DNA of 64,000 nucleotides from Phyllobacteriaceae bacterium. Lineage in GTDB: Bacteria > Pseudomonadota > Alphaproteobacteria > Rhizobiales > Rhizobiaceae. Location of the stretch: NCBI GenBank assembly GCA_016711085.1, contig JADJTR010000004.1:186001-250000 (forward strand), in the 5' to 3' direction. Positions 17,181-29,505 of this stretch are shown here, piece by piece (position 1 is the first letter of the stretch; every line of letters starts with the position of its first letter). The notes beneath the pieces are model-generated. The model did not search any database. It saw nothing but the letters and a program-made list of their open reading frames with translations, and was not told where the DNA came from. The position numbers were made by a program, and so were the translations under genes.

Positions 17181-18528
17181 ATGAATACCAAACGACCGAT
17201 AGCGATCGACCTGTTTGCCGGTGCGGGCGGCATGAGTCTCGGCTTTGAGCAAGCCGGTTTCGATGTAGTTGCAGCGGTCGAGATCGATCCGGTGCATTGT
17301 GCCGTCCATAAGTTCAATTTTCCGAATTGCGCAGTTTTACCCCGGTCGGTCGAAGGGCTTTCGGGTGCAGAAATACCTTTAGCGGCAGGTATTGGAGATC
17401 GAGAAGTCGATTGCGTTTTCGGCGGCGCGCCGTGCCAAGGTTTTTCCCTGATCGGACACCGCATTCTGGACGACCCGCGCAACAGGCTGGTTGGTGAATT
17501 CGTACGGATCGTCGCTGAACTCGGCGCAAGGAGCTTTGTGTTCGAAAACGTCAAGGGATTGACGGTCGGCAAACACAAGCATTTTCTCAACGAGCTCGTT
17601 TCTGCTTTCGAAGCCGCCGGTTACGTAATTAGCTTGCCATGGAAGGTGCTAAACGCCGCCAATTACGGAGTACCGCAGTTTCGCGAGCGCCTTTTCATCA
17701 CGGGCGTTCTAAAGGGTCTTGATGCTCCAATATATCCTGTTGCGACTACGACGCCAGCAGGCAACAGAAGGGCAATCGTCGGGCTGCCGTTCACCCCGAC
17801 AATATCTGATGCTATCGGCGATCTCCCCAATGCCGACCAATTCGAGGCGTTGTCCGTCGGCGATTCTGTGAAGACGACGCAATTCGGAAGACCATCCGAC
17901 TACGTCGCCGAATTGCGCTGCATGACCGATACGGCTTGGCACTATTCCTACATGCGGGAATGGCGGCCCGATATCCTGACCTCAAGCGCGAAGACAGAAC
18001 ACACCGACATTTCCAAGCGACGCTTTGCCGAAACCGCGCAAGGCGAGACTGAGCCGATCAGCCGCTTCTACAAGTTACCCGGTTCCGGCCTATCGAATAC
18101 TTTGCGTGCCGGCACGGACGGCGCGCGAGGCGCTTTCACGAGCCCGAGGCCGATCCACTACAAGCATAACCGGTGCATTACCGTGCGGGAAATGGCGCGT
18201 ATCCACGGATTCCCCGATTGGTTCCGCTTCAACGTAACCAAATGGCACGGCGCTCGCCAGATCGGGGAATGCGGTGCCGCCGCCGCTCGCCCGCGCCGTC
18301 GCAAGCGAAATTTTGAAATCGCTGGGCGTAAGGCCCTTCGCCCCTGAGGAGGTTCTAACCTTAGGCGACGAGAAATTGCTTCGGTTCGACAATTCGCAAG
18401 CTGCGGCTCATTTTGGCATCGAGGCGCCGAAACAAAAACGCGACCGGAAAAGCGGGTCGGTGAAACGAAAGCAGACTGAAATCGAGCGCGAGCGAATCGC
18501 ATCCGAAAAAGTGCGCGCCTATGGCTAA
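17181..18528 (+). CDS. DNA (cytosine-5) methyltransferase (frameshifted near the C-terminus)
   Basis: A C5-MTase of about 448 residues when repaired. Motif I is DLFAGAGGMSLGFEQAGF, motif IV is GGAPCQGFS with the catalytic Cys, motif VI is FENVKG and motif VIII is QFRERLF. The target-recognition region lies around residues 200-300. Motif X (QIGNAVPPPLA) is split: an extra G in the GGGG at 18264-18267 breaks the frame just inside it, and the remaining 84 codons run in another frame to 18528. The tail is Lys/Arg-rich. Together with vsr and the overlapping downstream gene it forms a type II restriction-modification unit. Recognition sequence unknown. Codon choice is less GC-rich than in the flanking genes. 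Confidence 0.9.
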
Positions 18529-19309
18529 GAAGGAAAACCGATACAAGGCATTGGTCGAAAAGATATTCTTCGACCGCTATTCGAAGGGCGCGCGCGCGAT
18601 CGATTTTGAGCGCCCCGATATCGAAGCAGCCGCTGCCGATTTGTCGATGAAACCGCCGAAGAATCTCGGTGATATGCTGTATTCCTTCCGGTTCAGAACT
18701 GCCCTGCCCGATCGCATCCTCTCGACCCAGCCGGAAGGAATGGAATGGCTCATAGCGATGGCGGGCAAGGGAAAGTACCGGTTCTTGCTTTTCAGCCAGA
18801 GCCGGATCGTTCCGAACCCGGCGCTTGCGACGATAGCTGTCCCGGACGCCACGCCGGAAATCATCCGCTCCTATGCATTGGACGATGAGCAAGCGCTTCT
18901 TGCTATTGTGCGGTACAACCGCCTCCTTGATATTTTTCTCGGCCTCACGACTTACTCACTACAGAACCACCTGCGGACGACCGTCGCCGACATTGGGCAA
19001 ATCGAGATCGACGAGCTGTATGTCGGCATCGACAAATACGGTTGCCATTATGTCGTTCCCGTTCAAGCCAAGGGAGGGAAAGACCAGATATCGGTTGTGC
19101 AAACCATTCAAGACTTGGCATGGTGTGCGGACCGGTTTCCGGACATGCGTGCGAAAGCGATTTCCGTCCAGTTTCTGGGGCAGAACCGCATCGCGTTTTT
19201 CGAGCTCGTGATTCAAGACTACGCAATGAGGGTTGCCGAGGAGAGGCACTACCAACTCGTTCCCGGCGATCAGATAAATTCCCAAGCAATTCGCAATTAT
19301 CGCGATTGA
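18521..19309 (+). CDS. Probable type II restriction endonuclease
   Basis: A 262-residue protein that starts inside the methyltransferase gene (8-base overlap), so the two are co-transcribed and probably translationally coupled. The C-terminal half contains EIDELYVGIDKYG, then YVVPVQAKGGKDQISVVQT. This is a PD-(D/E)xK-like site: an acidic residue, a beta-strand, then QAK in place of the usual ExK. VQFLGQNRIAFFELV and the ending HYQLVPGDQI follow. Fusion-free MTase/REase/Vsr triplets are standard type II systems. I cannot name the prototype enzyme or the recognition site. The lower G+C content is shared with vsr and the methyltransferase. Confidence 0.72.
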   Translation: MAKKENRYKALVEKIFFDRYSKGARAIDFERPDIEAAAADLSMKPPKNLGDMLYSFRFRTALPDRILSTQPEGMEWLIAMAGKGKYRFLLFSQSRIVPNPALATIAVPDATPEIIRSYALDDEQALLAIVRYNRLLDIFLGLTTYSLQNHLRTTVADIGQIEIDELYVGIDKYGCHYVVPVQAKGGKDQISVVQTIQDLAWCADRFPDMRAKAISVQFLGQNRIAFFELVIQDYAMRVAEERHYQLVPGDQINSQAIRNYRD

Positions 19310-19490
19310 AGTTGTTCGATCTGATTTTCAACTCCCTTCGGGGATCGTCCCCCTTTCCCCACCCCCCATTTCCGCCCCTTCCCACTCCCCCCCTCCTCCC
19401 CTATAAGGCCCGCCTAGCCTGAAACGATTCCTTCTCCGCCCGTCCGGTCCTCCCCCGGCGCGGGCGAAAGCCACGCCCGAAAGCCCGCCC

Positions 19491-22587
<3,097 letters not shown>

Positions 22588-22615
22588 GGGATGTGGCCGC
22601 CGGGATGCAAGGTTG

Positions 22616-22796
22616 ATGCTCCGCGATAGTCGCGATCTCATGCGGGTGGGAGCGGATGGTTTTATGCTGGTTTCGTCGTGGTGCGCTCCGCCATGCCGAC
22701 AACAAACGCACGGTAATCGTGACCCATCCGCGCAGGGACATTCCACCGGGGACTTCGCTTTCGATCTACAAACAGGCCGGATGGACGAAGGACTGA
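22616..22796 (+). pseudogene. hicA: hicA toxin, frameshifted
   Basis: Two frames together give a HicA toxin of about 60 residues. MLRDSRDLM...ADGFMLVSS is read from 22616; RGALRHADNKRTVIVTHP, then RRDIPPGT and IYKQAGWTKD, is read in a second frame to the stop at 22794-22796. They meet near 22672, where about two bases appear to be missing (repeated TCG context). The conserved HicA histidine (RHAD) and the DIPPGT segment are present. HicA is an mRNA interferase. The gene ends three bases before hicB, so the pair is an operon. As read, no full toxin would be made. Confidence 0.8.
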
Positions 22797-22799
22797 CCC

Positions 22800-23078
22800 A
22801 TGGCCCATTACATCGCGCTCATCCACAAGGATCCCGACAGCGGATACGGCGTCTCCTTTCCCGATGCGCCGGGTGTCACAGCCGTTGCCGATACGCTCGA
22901 CGACGCGCTGCGCGAAGGTGCGGTGGCCCTGGGTTTCGCTTTCGAGGACTGGTCGGGAAAACGGCCTCAGCCGCGCACGCTGGACGTATTGCGCGCCGAC
23001 CCCGAATTCCTCGCCTGGTTGGCCGACGCAGTTGTTGCGGCTATCGAACCGGCAGAGTCCGCCGCCCGCGCCGCCTGA
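22800..23078 (+). CDS. hicB: HicB-family antitoxin
   Basis: A 92-residue protein. The N-terminal RNase-H-like HicB fold is clear: MAHYIALIHKDPDSGYGVSF, then PDAPGVTAVADTLDDALREG. The C-terminal half (PRTLDVLRADPEFLAWLADA) is helical; an obvious ribbon-helix-helix or HTH operator-binding domain is not evident. HicB blocks the HicA nuclease site. It follows hicA by three bases and is itself uninterrupted. Its stop abuts the stop of the convergent transporter gene (23079). Confidence 0.9.
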   Translation: MAHYIALIHKDPDSGYGVSFPDAPGVTAVADTLDDALREGAVALGFAFEDWSGKRPQPRTLDVLRADPEFLAWLADAVVAAIEPAESAARAA

Positions 23079-24736
23079 TCACCGCTTCAATCGCGACCCG
23101 TGCAATTGCCCGTGCTGCTCCAGCACCGGATAGGCGATGGCGGCGAACAGCGAGTTGATTTCCTTCAAATCGCGGATCGTCTCGAGATGGATGGTCGAGG
23201 TGTCGATGGAGCGCGCCGCGCCCTCGCGCAGCCGCTCGAAATGGCGCGCCGTCGCCGCCTTTTCCCGTGCCCGCATGCGGTCCTTGCCCTCCACCACCTC
23301 GCGCGCGGTGGAAAGATCGCGCGATACGATCACGTTGAAGGCGAGACGGGCGTTGGCGAGCACGTCGGCGTGCATATCGGCGAGTTCCGCCCAGCCCTCA
23401 TCGTTGAAATCGAGGCCGCGCTCGCGCTTCTTTGAAATGTTGAGCGCGATGTTGCGCACGACGATGTCGGCGATCTGCTCCATGCGCACGCCGGCCGAAA
23501 TCAGCTCCTGGCAACGCAGCGCCTCCGCCGCCTCGATATCGCCGGCCATGACGCGGGCGAGATAGAGCTTGATCGCCGAATGGCGGGCGTCGACGCGGTC
23601 GTCCAGTTTGGCGAGCGCGGCCAGATCGCCGGCCGTCTCGGCCCGGTACAGGTCGATCACTTTCGCCAGCATCACTCCACCGTCTCGCTCAGCCGCATCA
23701 ATTCGCGTTCGCCATTGGCGATCGCCTGGCGCGGATTGGCGATGGCCGCCTCGTCGAGGGCGCTCGCCGCTTCCGCCGTGGCCAACGGATCGGCGGCCGG
23801 AACGCCGATGGCGGCGATGACGCGGCCGAGGCGCGCGGCGAGCGGCGCCAGCGGCGCGCCGAAAATCAGCAGCGCCGCGTTGAAGGCGACATGGGCGTTG
23901 ACGGCGATGACGGCGGCCGTTGCGCCGAGCAGTTCGGCGGACGGCTTGGCAAGCGTGAAGGCCGCCGCGGCGGCAATGGCGAACAGCCCGCGCAAGGCCA
24001 GATTGCCGATGACGATGGCGCGCGCCGCCGGCGGCCCGGCGCGCGTCAGCGCCAGCGCGATCAGCGCCCCGCCGAAATTGGCCCCGAGGATCATGACGAC
24101 GGCGAAGTCCGCGCCAAGCACGCCGCGCGCCGCGAACGCGGCGACCAGCAGCACGGCGGCGACCGAGGAATGGAACAGCCAGGTCGTCAGCGTCGCGACG
24201 ATGAACGCCATCGCCGGATCGCTGGCGAGACGCTCGACGACCACCGGCAGCAAGGAACTGTCGCGCAGCGGCTCCGACGCCTCGCCGATCAGGCGCAACG
24301 ACAGCAAGAGCAGGCCGATGCCGACGAGGATGCGGCCGCCCTGTTTTCCGAGTCGCCCAGGCGAAGCCATGAATGCGATCGTTCCCGCGAGAAGCAGTAC
24401 CGGCGACGCCCAACCGAGGTCGAGCGACAGGGCCCGCGCCGCCAGCGCCGAGCCGAGATCGGCGCCGAGGAGCGCGATCACGCCCGGCGTCGCCGCGATC
24501 AGCCCCTGTCCGGCGAAGCCCGCGACGAGCAGGGCGACCGCCGTCGCGCTCTGGAAGGCAAGCGCCAGCCCCGCACCGGCGAAAGCGGAAGGTACGACGC
24601 CGTTCAACGCGCCGTGCAGCCAGTCGCGCAGTCTGGCGCCGAAGGCGCGTTCCACGCCGGTGCGGACCATGCGCGTCGCCCACAGCAGCAACGCCACCGC
24701 CCCGGCCAGATGGAGGAGGAAAACCGAACCGTTCAT
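23079..24736 (-). CDS. Na/Pi-cotransporter family protein with PhoU-like tail (frameshifted)
   Basis: Repaired length is about 552 residues. The first 350 form the membrane part: MNGSVFLLHLAGAVALLLWA, then duplicated Na/Pi domains each with a QSATA or HSSVA motif (LALAFQSATAVALL; TTWLFHSSVAAVLL). The last 200 form a helical PhoU-like domain (MEQIADIVVRNIALNISKK, then ARHFERLREG). The frames join at 23675, where GAGTGATG would need one more G (GAGGTGATG). Without the repair, a stop falls there and a second reading frame begins at an overlapping ATG, so two separate polypeptides are also conceivable. Sodium-coupled phosphate uptake is the family role. The ATG at 24734-24736 matches the usual family N-terminus. 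Confidence 0.85.
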
Positions 24737-25058
24737 GCCAGTCCCGACGGCGATCCGACTCAATGCCGAAGCTGCAAGCAATAGCGTTTTTTCATTCGAC
24801 GGCTAATCAAAAACCGTGTCGCAACAGCCTCCGGCGGCCGGTTCGCCGCAGCCGGGACCACAATGGCGAAGGGGCGCGAAAAAACAAAATCCTTGTAAAG
24901 GACGCCTTCGCGGCCTATCAGTGGAAATTCGTTTTGGGCCGAGTATGGCGCTTTGCGGTGTCAGAGGCTTCCGACCCGCCATTCTTCTTCCAATTCACAA
25001 TCAGGAAATCGCGCATGTTGATGCAGCGATGATGATTTATTTTGGGAGAATATTTGAA
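24737..25058. other. Long leader region upstream of the first csp gene
   Basis: About 320 bases without a gene between divergent genes. It carries a candidate promoter at 24893-24921 and an AT-rich stretch before the csp start. A transcript from that promoter would have a leader of about 130 bases, in line with the long leaders of cold-shock mRNAs. No RNA family is recognised. Confidence 0.5.
24893..24921 (+). promoter_or_regulatory. Candidate promoter of csp-rpsU
   Basis: TTGTAA (24893-24898) and TATCAG (24916-24921) are separated by 17 bases, upstream of the csp gene in otherwise non-coding sequence. Confidence 0.45.
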
Positions 25059-25265
25059 ATGGCGATCGGAACAGTGAAATTTTACAACGGAACCAAGGGT
25101 TTTGGTTTCATTACCCCGACCGAGGGCGAGCAGGATGTTTTCGTCCACATCTCCGCGCTCGACCGCGCCGGCCTTGGCGGACTCGTCGAAGGCCAGAAGC
25201 TGGAATTCGACTTGACGCAGGATCAACGCGGCCGCTCGTCCGCCGCCAATCTCAAACTCGTTTGA
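25059..25265 (+). CDS. cspA: Cold-shock protein, CspA family (copy 1)
   Basis: A 68-residue single-stranded nucleic-acid-binding protein. RNP1 is KGFGFI and RNP2 is VFVHIS; the start MAIGTVKFYNGTKG and the end SSAANLKLV are standard, with Tyr for Trp at the usual KWFN position. It acts as an RNA chaperone and transcription antiterminator. GGGAGAATATTTGAA precedes the ATG. It is followed after 54 bases by rpsU, a common arrangement in Hyphomicrobiales. Other csp genes in the window are at 39239-39451 and, degenerate, at 39956. Confidence 0.95.
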   Translation: MAIGTVKFYNGTKGFGFITPTEGEQDVFVHISALDRAGLGGLVEGQKLEFDLTQDQRGRSSAANLKLV

Positions 25266-25319
25266 TCGCTGCGCCGGTTCGGCCCGCGACACCCCCGCAG
25301 CCCAGCAAAAGGAAGCCAC

Positions 25320-25580
25320 ATGCAGGTTTTGGTTCGCGACAACAACATTGAGCAGGCATTGCGCGTGCTCAAGAAGAAACTTCAGCGCGAAGGCGTGTTT
25401 CGCGAGATGAAGGCGCGCCGCGCCTACGAAAAACCTTCGGAGCGGCGGACCCGCGAAAAGGCCGAGGCCATTCGGCGCACCCGCAAGGCGGCGCGCAAGC
25501 AGGCGCAACGCGAAGGCCTGCTGCCGATGCCGAAGAAGGTTGAAAAGCCCGTCGGCCGCGCCAAACCCGCGGCGGCCTGA
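25320..25580 (+). CDS. rpsU: 30S ribosomal protein S21
   Basis: An 86-residue S21. MQVLVRDNNIEQALRVLKKK and the VFREMKARRAYEKPSERR stretch are diagnostic. The C-terminal tail is extended and basic (KAEAIRRTRKAARKQAQRE), as in other alphaproteobacteria. S21 binds near the mRNA exit of the small subunit and helps initiation. AAAGGAAGCCAC precedes the ATG. It lies between csp and dnaG, echoing the rpsU-dnaG-rpoD macromolecular synthesis operon of other bacteria, although rpoD here is elsewhere. Confidence 0.97.
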   Translation: MQVLVRDNNIEQALRVLKKKLQREGVFREMKARRAYEKPSERRTREKAEAIRRTRKAARKQAQREGLLPMPKKVEKPVGRAKPAAA

Positions 25581-25607
25581 ACCGCGCCAAACCGACGGAA
25601 AGCACCG

Positions 25608-25802
25608 ATGTCCCGCGCCACACGCACCAATTTCTTCAAGCCCGGCGGCCCCGTACGCGACAAGGCGGCGACGACGGAATCGGCGTCGCGCATCATCATC
25701 GAAGCCGAAGCCGCGGCGCGGGCGAAAAAGACCGAGCGTTTGCGCAAGCTTCGTCTCGCGGCCGAAATCGCCGCCGGCGAGAAGGTTGCGGACAAGACCT
25801 GA
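25608..25802 (+). CDS. Small basic hypothetical protein
   Basis: A 64-residue protein, MSRATRTNFFKPGGPVRDK, then a charged helix (ASRIIIEAEAAARAKKTERL, then RKLRLAAEI). No family is recognised. It lies 27 bases after rpsU and 53 before dnaG on the same strand, so it probably belongs to that operon. Composition (Lys/Arg/Ala) suggests a nucleic-acid- or ribosome-associated peptide, but this is inference. Codon use matches its neighbours. Confidence 0.6.
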   Translation: MSRATRTNFFKPGGPVRDKAATTESASRIIIEAEAAARAKKTERLRKLRLAAEIAAGEKVADKT

Positions 25803-25855
25803 TCGCGTCGGCGCGCCGTTGTCGCGCCGGCAAGCCATCCGCTATAGATTTGGCG

Positions 25856-27760
25856 ATGCGTTTTACCCAATCCTTCCTCGACGAAATCCGCGACCGCGTG
25901 CCGATCTCCTCGGTCATCGGCCCGCGCGTGGCGTGGGACCGAAAGAAAAGCCATGCCCAGAAGGGCGACTGGTGGGCCTGCTGCCCGTTTCACGGCGAGA
26001 AATCGCCGAGTTTTCATTGCGAGGACAGGAAAGGCCGCTACCATTGCTTCGGCTGCGGCGTTTCCGGCGATCATTTCCGGTTCATGACCGAGCATGACGG
26101 CATGAGTTTCCCGGAAGCGGTGGAAAAACTCGCCGAAATGGCCGGCGTGCCGATGCCGGACCGCGACGCCGAGGCCGAAAAACGCGACGAACGCCGCACC
26201 ACGCTGCAGGACGTCATGGACATGGCGGCGGCGTTCTTCCAGGAGCGCCTGCAATCGGCCGACGGCGCCAAGGCGCGCGCCTATCTGCGCGACCGCGGCC
26301 TGACCTCGGCGACGCAGCAGGGCTTCCGCCTCGGCTACGCCCCCGACAGCCGCAATGCATTGAAGGAGCACCTCGCCGGCAAGGGCGTGGGCAGGGAGCA
26401 GATCGAAGCCTGCGGCCTCGTCGTCCACGGCGACGACATTCCCGTCTCCTACGACCGTTTCCGCGACCGCATCATGTTCCCGATTCCCGATTCGCGCGGC
26501 CGCATCATCGCCTTCGGCGGCCGCGCGATGGCGAAGGACGCGCCGGCCAAATACCTGAATTCGCCGGAGACAGAGATCTTCCGCAAGGGCGAGGTGCTGT
26601 TCAATTTCGCCCGCGCGCGCCCCGCCGTGCGCGAGGCCGGGACGGTCATCGCCGTCGAAGGTTACATGGACGTGATCGCGCTCGCCCAGGCCGGCTTCGC
26701 CCATGTCGTCGCCCCGCTCGGCACCGCGTTGACCGAACGCCAGTTGGAATTGCTGTGGCGCATGGCGGGCGAGCCGGTGCTGTGTTTCGATGGCGACCAG
26801 GCCGGATTGAAAGCCGCCTACCGCGCCGCCGAACTGATGCTGCCTTCAGTCGAACCCGGCCGTTCGGCCCGCTTCGTGCTGTTGCCCGGCGGCAAGGACC
26901 CCGACGATCTGGTCAAGGCGGAAGGCCCCGAGGCTTTCCGCGCCGTGGTCAAGGACGCCCGGCCGCTTGCCGACATGCTGTGGATGCGCGAGACCGCCGG
27001 CGGCGTCTTCGACACGCCCGAGCGGCGCGCCGAGCTGGAAAAGCGTCTGCGCGACCTGACTCAAACGATCCGCGATGAAACCACGCGCCGCCATTACGCC
27101 CAGGACATGCGCGACCGCGTCCACGCGTTTTTCGGGCGGCCGACCGGCGAACGCCGCCCCAACGACAAACGCGGCGACGCCCGGCCCGGCGCGCCCTCTG
27201 GCCGCCTCGCCGTCTCCGACCGATTGGCCCGCTCGGCGATGGTCAAGGGCGCCGGCGGCGACATGCCGCTCCGCGAATCGACCCTGTTGGTGACGCTGGT
27301 CAATCATCCGCGCCTTGCCGAGGAGCATTTCGACGAGATCGAGGCGCTCGATATCCGCCATTCCGGCTTGAAGGCGCTGCACCGCGCCCTGATCGACGCC
27401 ATCGCCCACCGCGAAGCGGGCGACGTCGAAACGCTGCGCGAGGCGCTGGCCCGCGCCGGCGCGTTGACGGCCTACGAAACGGCCGAGGCGCGCGTCCGCG
27501 CCGCCTACCAATGGCCGTCTCTCGCCAATGCGGCGCTGGAGGATGCGCGAGAAGCGTTTCAGCAGTCGCTTCAACTCCTCAACCAGTCGCGGGCGCTCGA
27601 GCGTGAGCTCAAGACGGCGGAAATCGCGTTCGCCACCGAATCGACCGACGAGAATTTCCGCCATCTCGTCGATGTCCAGCGCCAGTGGCGCGACGCGCAG
27701 AGCATGGAAGCCCTGATCGAAGGCTTCGGCGGCGCGTCGGGACGCGGCCGGGCGCGCTGA
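25856..27760 (+). CDS. dnaG: DNA primase
   Basis: A 634-residue primase. The CHC2 zinc finger is near residue 40 (CCPFHGEKSPSF...YHCFGC). The catalytic N-terminal part has RDRIMFPIPDSRGRIIAFGG. The Toprim domain carries AVEGYMDVIALAQAGF near residue 266 and CFDGDQAGLKA near residue 308. A C-terminal DnaB-interaction domain covers roughly residues 480-634. It makes RNA primers for replication. The ATG at 25856 (MRFTQSFLDEIRDRVP) matches the family start better than a TTG two codons earlier. It is intact, in contrast to many neighbours. It follows csp-rpsU in the same direction. Confidence 0.97.
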   Translation: MRFTQSFLDEIRDRVPISSVIGPRVAWDRKKSHAQKGDWWACCPFHGEKSPSFHCEDRKGRYHCFGCGVSGDHFRFMTEHDGMSFPEAVEKLAEMAGVPMPDRDAEAEKRDERRTTLQDVMDMAAAFFQERLQSADGAKARAYLRDRGLTSATQQGFRLGYAPDSRNALKEHLAGKGVGREQIEACGLVVHGDDIPVSYDRFRDRIMFPIPDSRGRIIAFGGRAMAKDAPAKYLNSPETEIFRKGEVLFNFARARPAVREAGTVIAVEGYMDVIALAQAGFAHVVAPLGTALTERQLELLWRMAGEPVLCFDGDQAGLKAAYRAAELMLPSVEPGRSARFVLLPGGKDPDDLVKAEGPEAFRAVVKDARPLADMLWMRETAGGVFDTPERRAELEKRLRDLTQTIRDETTRRHYAQDMRDRVHAFFGRPTGERRPNDKRGDARPGAPSGRLAVSDRLARSAMVKGAGGDMPLRESTLLVTLVNHPRLAEEHFDEIEALDIRHSGLKALHRALIDAIAHREAGDVETLREALARAGALTAYETAEARVRAAYQWPSLANAALEDAREAFQQSLQLLNQSRALERELKTAEIAFATESTDENFRHLVDVQRQWRDAQSMEALIEGFGGASGRGRAR

Positions 27761-27844
27761 CGCCGCCGCCTCGCCAAAGGCGTGTCGTTTCCCTCGCAGC
27801 GGCAAAGCGATGGTCATGCGATCACGGCGGGGGAGGATTTCGTC

Positions 27845-29386
27845 ATGGAAACGCCGGACAGGACCGGTCGCGCGCGCCGACGCATTGCCGGGGATGCGCT
27901 CTCCGCGCCGCGCGCGCTCAAATACCGGTCGCTGTCGAACCCGCTGCTGCGCCAGCCGGCCTTCTCCGCCGACCGGATCGAGGCGATCCACGAGGCGGCC
28001 CTGCGCACGCTCGAAGAGCTGGGCGTCCGCGTCCTTGACGGCGAGGCGCGCGCGGTGTTCCGCGCCGGCGACGCCGAGGTTGACGAAGAGACGCAGATGG
28101 TGCGCCTGCCGCGCGCCCTGACCAAGGCGCTGGTCGCCAAGGCCCCGTCGCGCTTCATGCTGCGCGGCGCGCACCCGGCGCGCGATGTCGCCATCGGTGG
28201 CGAATCCTGCGCTTTCGTCCATGTCGGCGGCGCCCCCAACGTGGCCGATCTCGACCGCGGCCGCCGTCCGGCGACGTTCGCCGACACAAGCAATTTCATC
28301 AAACTCGTCCAGGCGAGCGACGTTATTCCGCTCGTCCAGCCGACGCCGGAGGCGCAGGATGTGCCGGTCGAGCTGCGTCATCTCGCCGTGACCGAGGCGC
28401 TGCTGACGCTCTCCGACAAGCCGCTCTATGTCTATGCGCGCGGCCGCGCCCAAACGCGCGACGGTTTCGCCATGGTGCGCATGGCGCGTGGTCTGGGCGA
28501 AGCGGAATTCGCGGCCGGGGTTCATGCCTACACCGTGATCAACACCAATTCGCCGCGTCAGCTCGATGTGCCGATGGCGCGCGGCATCATCGATTTCGCC
28601 CGCGCCGGGCAGGCATCGATCATCACGCCGTTCACGCTCGCCGGCGCCATGGCGCCGGTCACCATGGCCGGCGCGCTGACGCTGGCCCATGCCGAGGCGC
28701 TGTTCGGCGTCGCCCTTGCCCAACTGGCCCGTCCCGGCGCGCCTGTCGTCTACGGTTCGTTCACCTCCAATGTCGACATGAAGTCCGGTTCGCCGGCCTT
28801 CGGCACGCCGGAATTCGTCAAGGCCGCTTTCGGGGCCGGGCAACTGGCCCGGCATGTCGGCCTGTCCTGGCGCGGTTCCGCCGGCACGGCCTCGAATGCG
28901 CCCGACCAACAAGGCGTCTGGGAGACGTTGTTTTCGCTGTGGGGCTCGGTCCTCGGCGGGGCCAACATGGTGATCCACGCCGCCGGCTGGCTCGAGGGCG
29001 GCCTGACGGCGAGCTACGAAAAATTTGTCATGGACATCGAGATGCTGGAGACGTTTGCCGAAATCTTCCAGCCGCTCGGCGCGTCCGACGACGACATCGG
29101 CTACGAGGCGCTGGCCGAAGTTCTCCCGGGGGGACATTTCTTCTCCGCCGCCCATACCATGGCGCGCTACCGCGACGCCTTCCACGCACCCAAAATCGCC
29201 GACTGGCGCAATTTCGGCCAATGGAGCGACGACGGCGCCAAAACCGCCGGCGAACGCGCCAATGCCGCATGGAAAGAGCATCTGCGGACGTTCACGCCGC
29301 CCGAAATGGAAGCGGCGCGGCGCGAGGCGCTTGCCGATTTCGTCGCCCGGCGCGCCGGCGAAGGCGGCGCGCCGGTGGAGAATTGA
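27845..29386 (+). CDS. MttB-family trimethylamine/betaine methyltransferase homologue (non-pyrrolysine)
   Basis: A 513-residue protein of the trimethylamine methyltransferase superfamily. Recognisable segments are YRSLSNPLLRQPAFSADRIE near the start, GGAPNVADLDRGRRPATFAD, then TPFTLAGAMAPVTMAGALTL and GSFTSNVDMKSGSPAFGTPE. The frame has no in-frame TAG, so it lacks pyrrolysine and belongs with the MtgB-like enzymes, some of which demethylate glycine betaine with a corrinoid protein. The substrate cannot be told from sequence. No corrinoid protein or reactivase gene is adjacent. The start at 27845 follows GGGGAGGATTTCGTC. It begins 84 bases after dnaG. Confidence 0.85.
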   Translation: METPDRTGRARRRIAGDALSAPRALKYRSLSNPLLRQPAFSADRIEAIHEAALRTLEELGVRVLDGEARAVFRAGDAEVDEETQMVRLPRALTKALVAKAPSRFMLRGAHPARDVAIGGESCAFVHVGGAPNVADLDRGRRPATFADTSNFIKLVQASDVIPLVQPTPEAQDVPVELRHLAVTEALLTLSDKPLYVYARGRAQTRDGFAMVRMARGLGEAEFAAGVHAYTVINTNSPRQLDVPMARGIIDFARAGQASIITPFTLAGAMAPVTMAGALTLAHAEALFGVALAQLARPGAPVVYGSFTSNVDMKSGSPAFGTPEFVKAAFGAGQLARHVGLSWRGSAGTASNAPDQQGVWETLFSLWGSVLGGANMVIHAAGWLEGGLTASYEKFVMDIEMLETFAEIFQPLGASDDDIGYEALAEVLPGGHFFSAAHTMARYRDAFHAPKIADWRNFGQWSDDGAKTAGERANAAWKEHLRTFTPPEMEAARREALADFVARRAGEGGAPVEN

Positions 29387-29505
29387 TGCGCCGCAGGCGC
29401 GCTTGTCGTCGTGAGGCTGCAAGCCACGGTGCTTTGCGCCATTGAACCGCCGCCCGTTTTCGGCCATGACTTGCCGCCAAACTCGCCTTTTACCGGAGTA
29501 GTCCC

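Noticed and set aside
16543..19490. Prophage or integrative element around the restriction genes
   Set aside because: No integrase, phage genes, flanking tRNA or direct repeats were seen.
27845..29386. Pyrrolysine-containing trimethylamine methyltransferase
   Set aside because: No in-frame TAG and no pyl genes in the window.
26846..29467. Open frame of more than 870 codons on the minus strand
   Set aside because: Opposite dnaG and the methyltransferase, without recognisable motifs.
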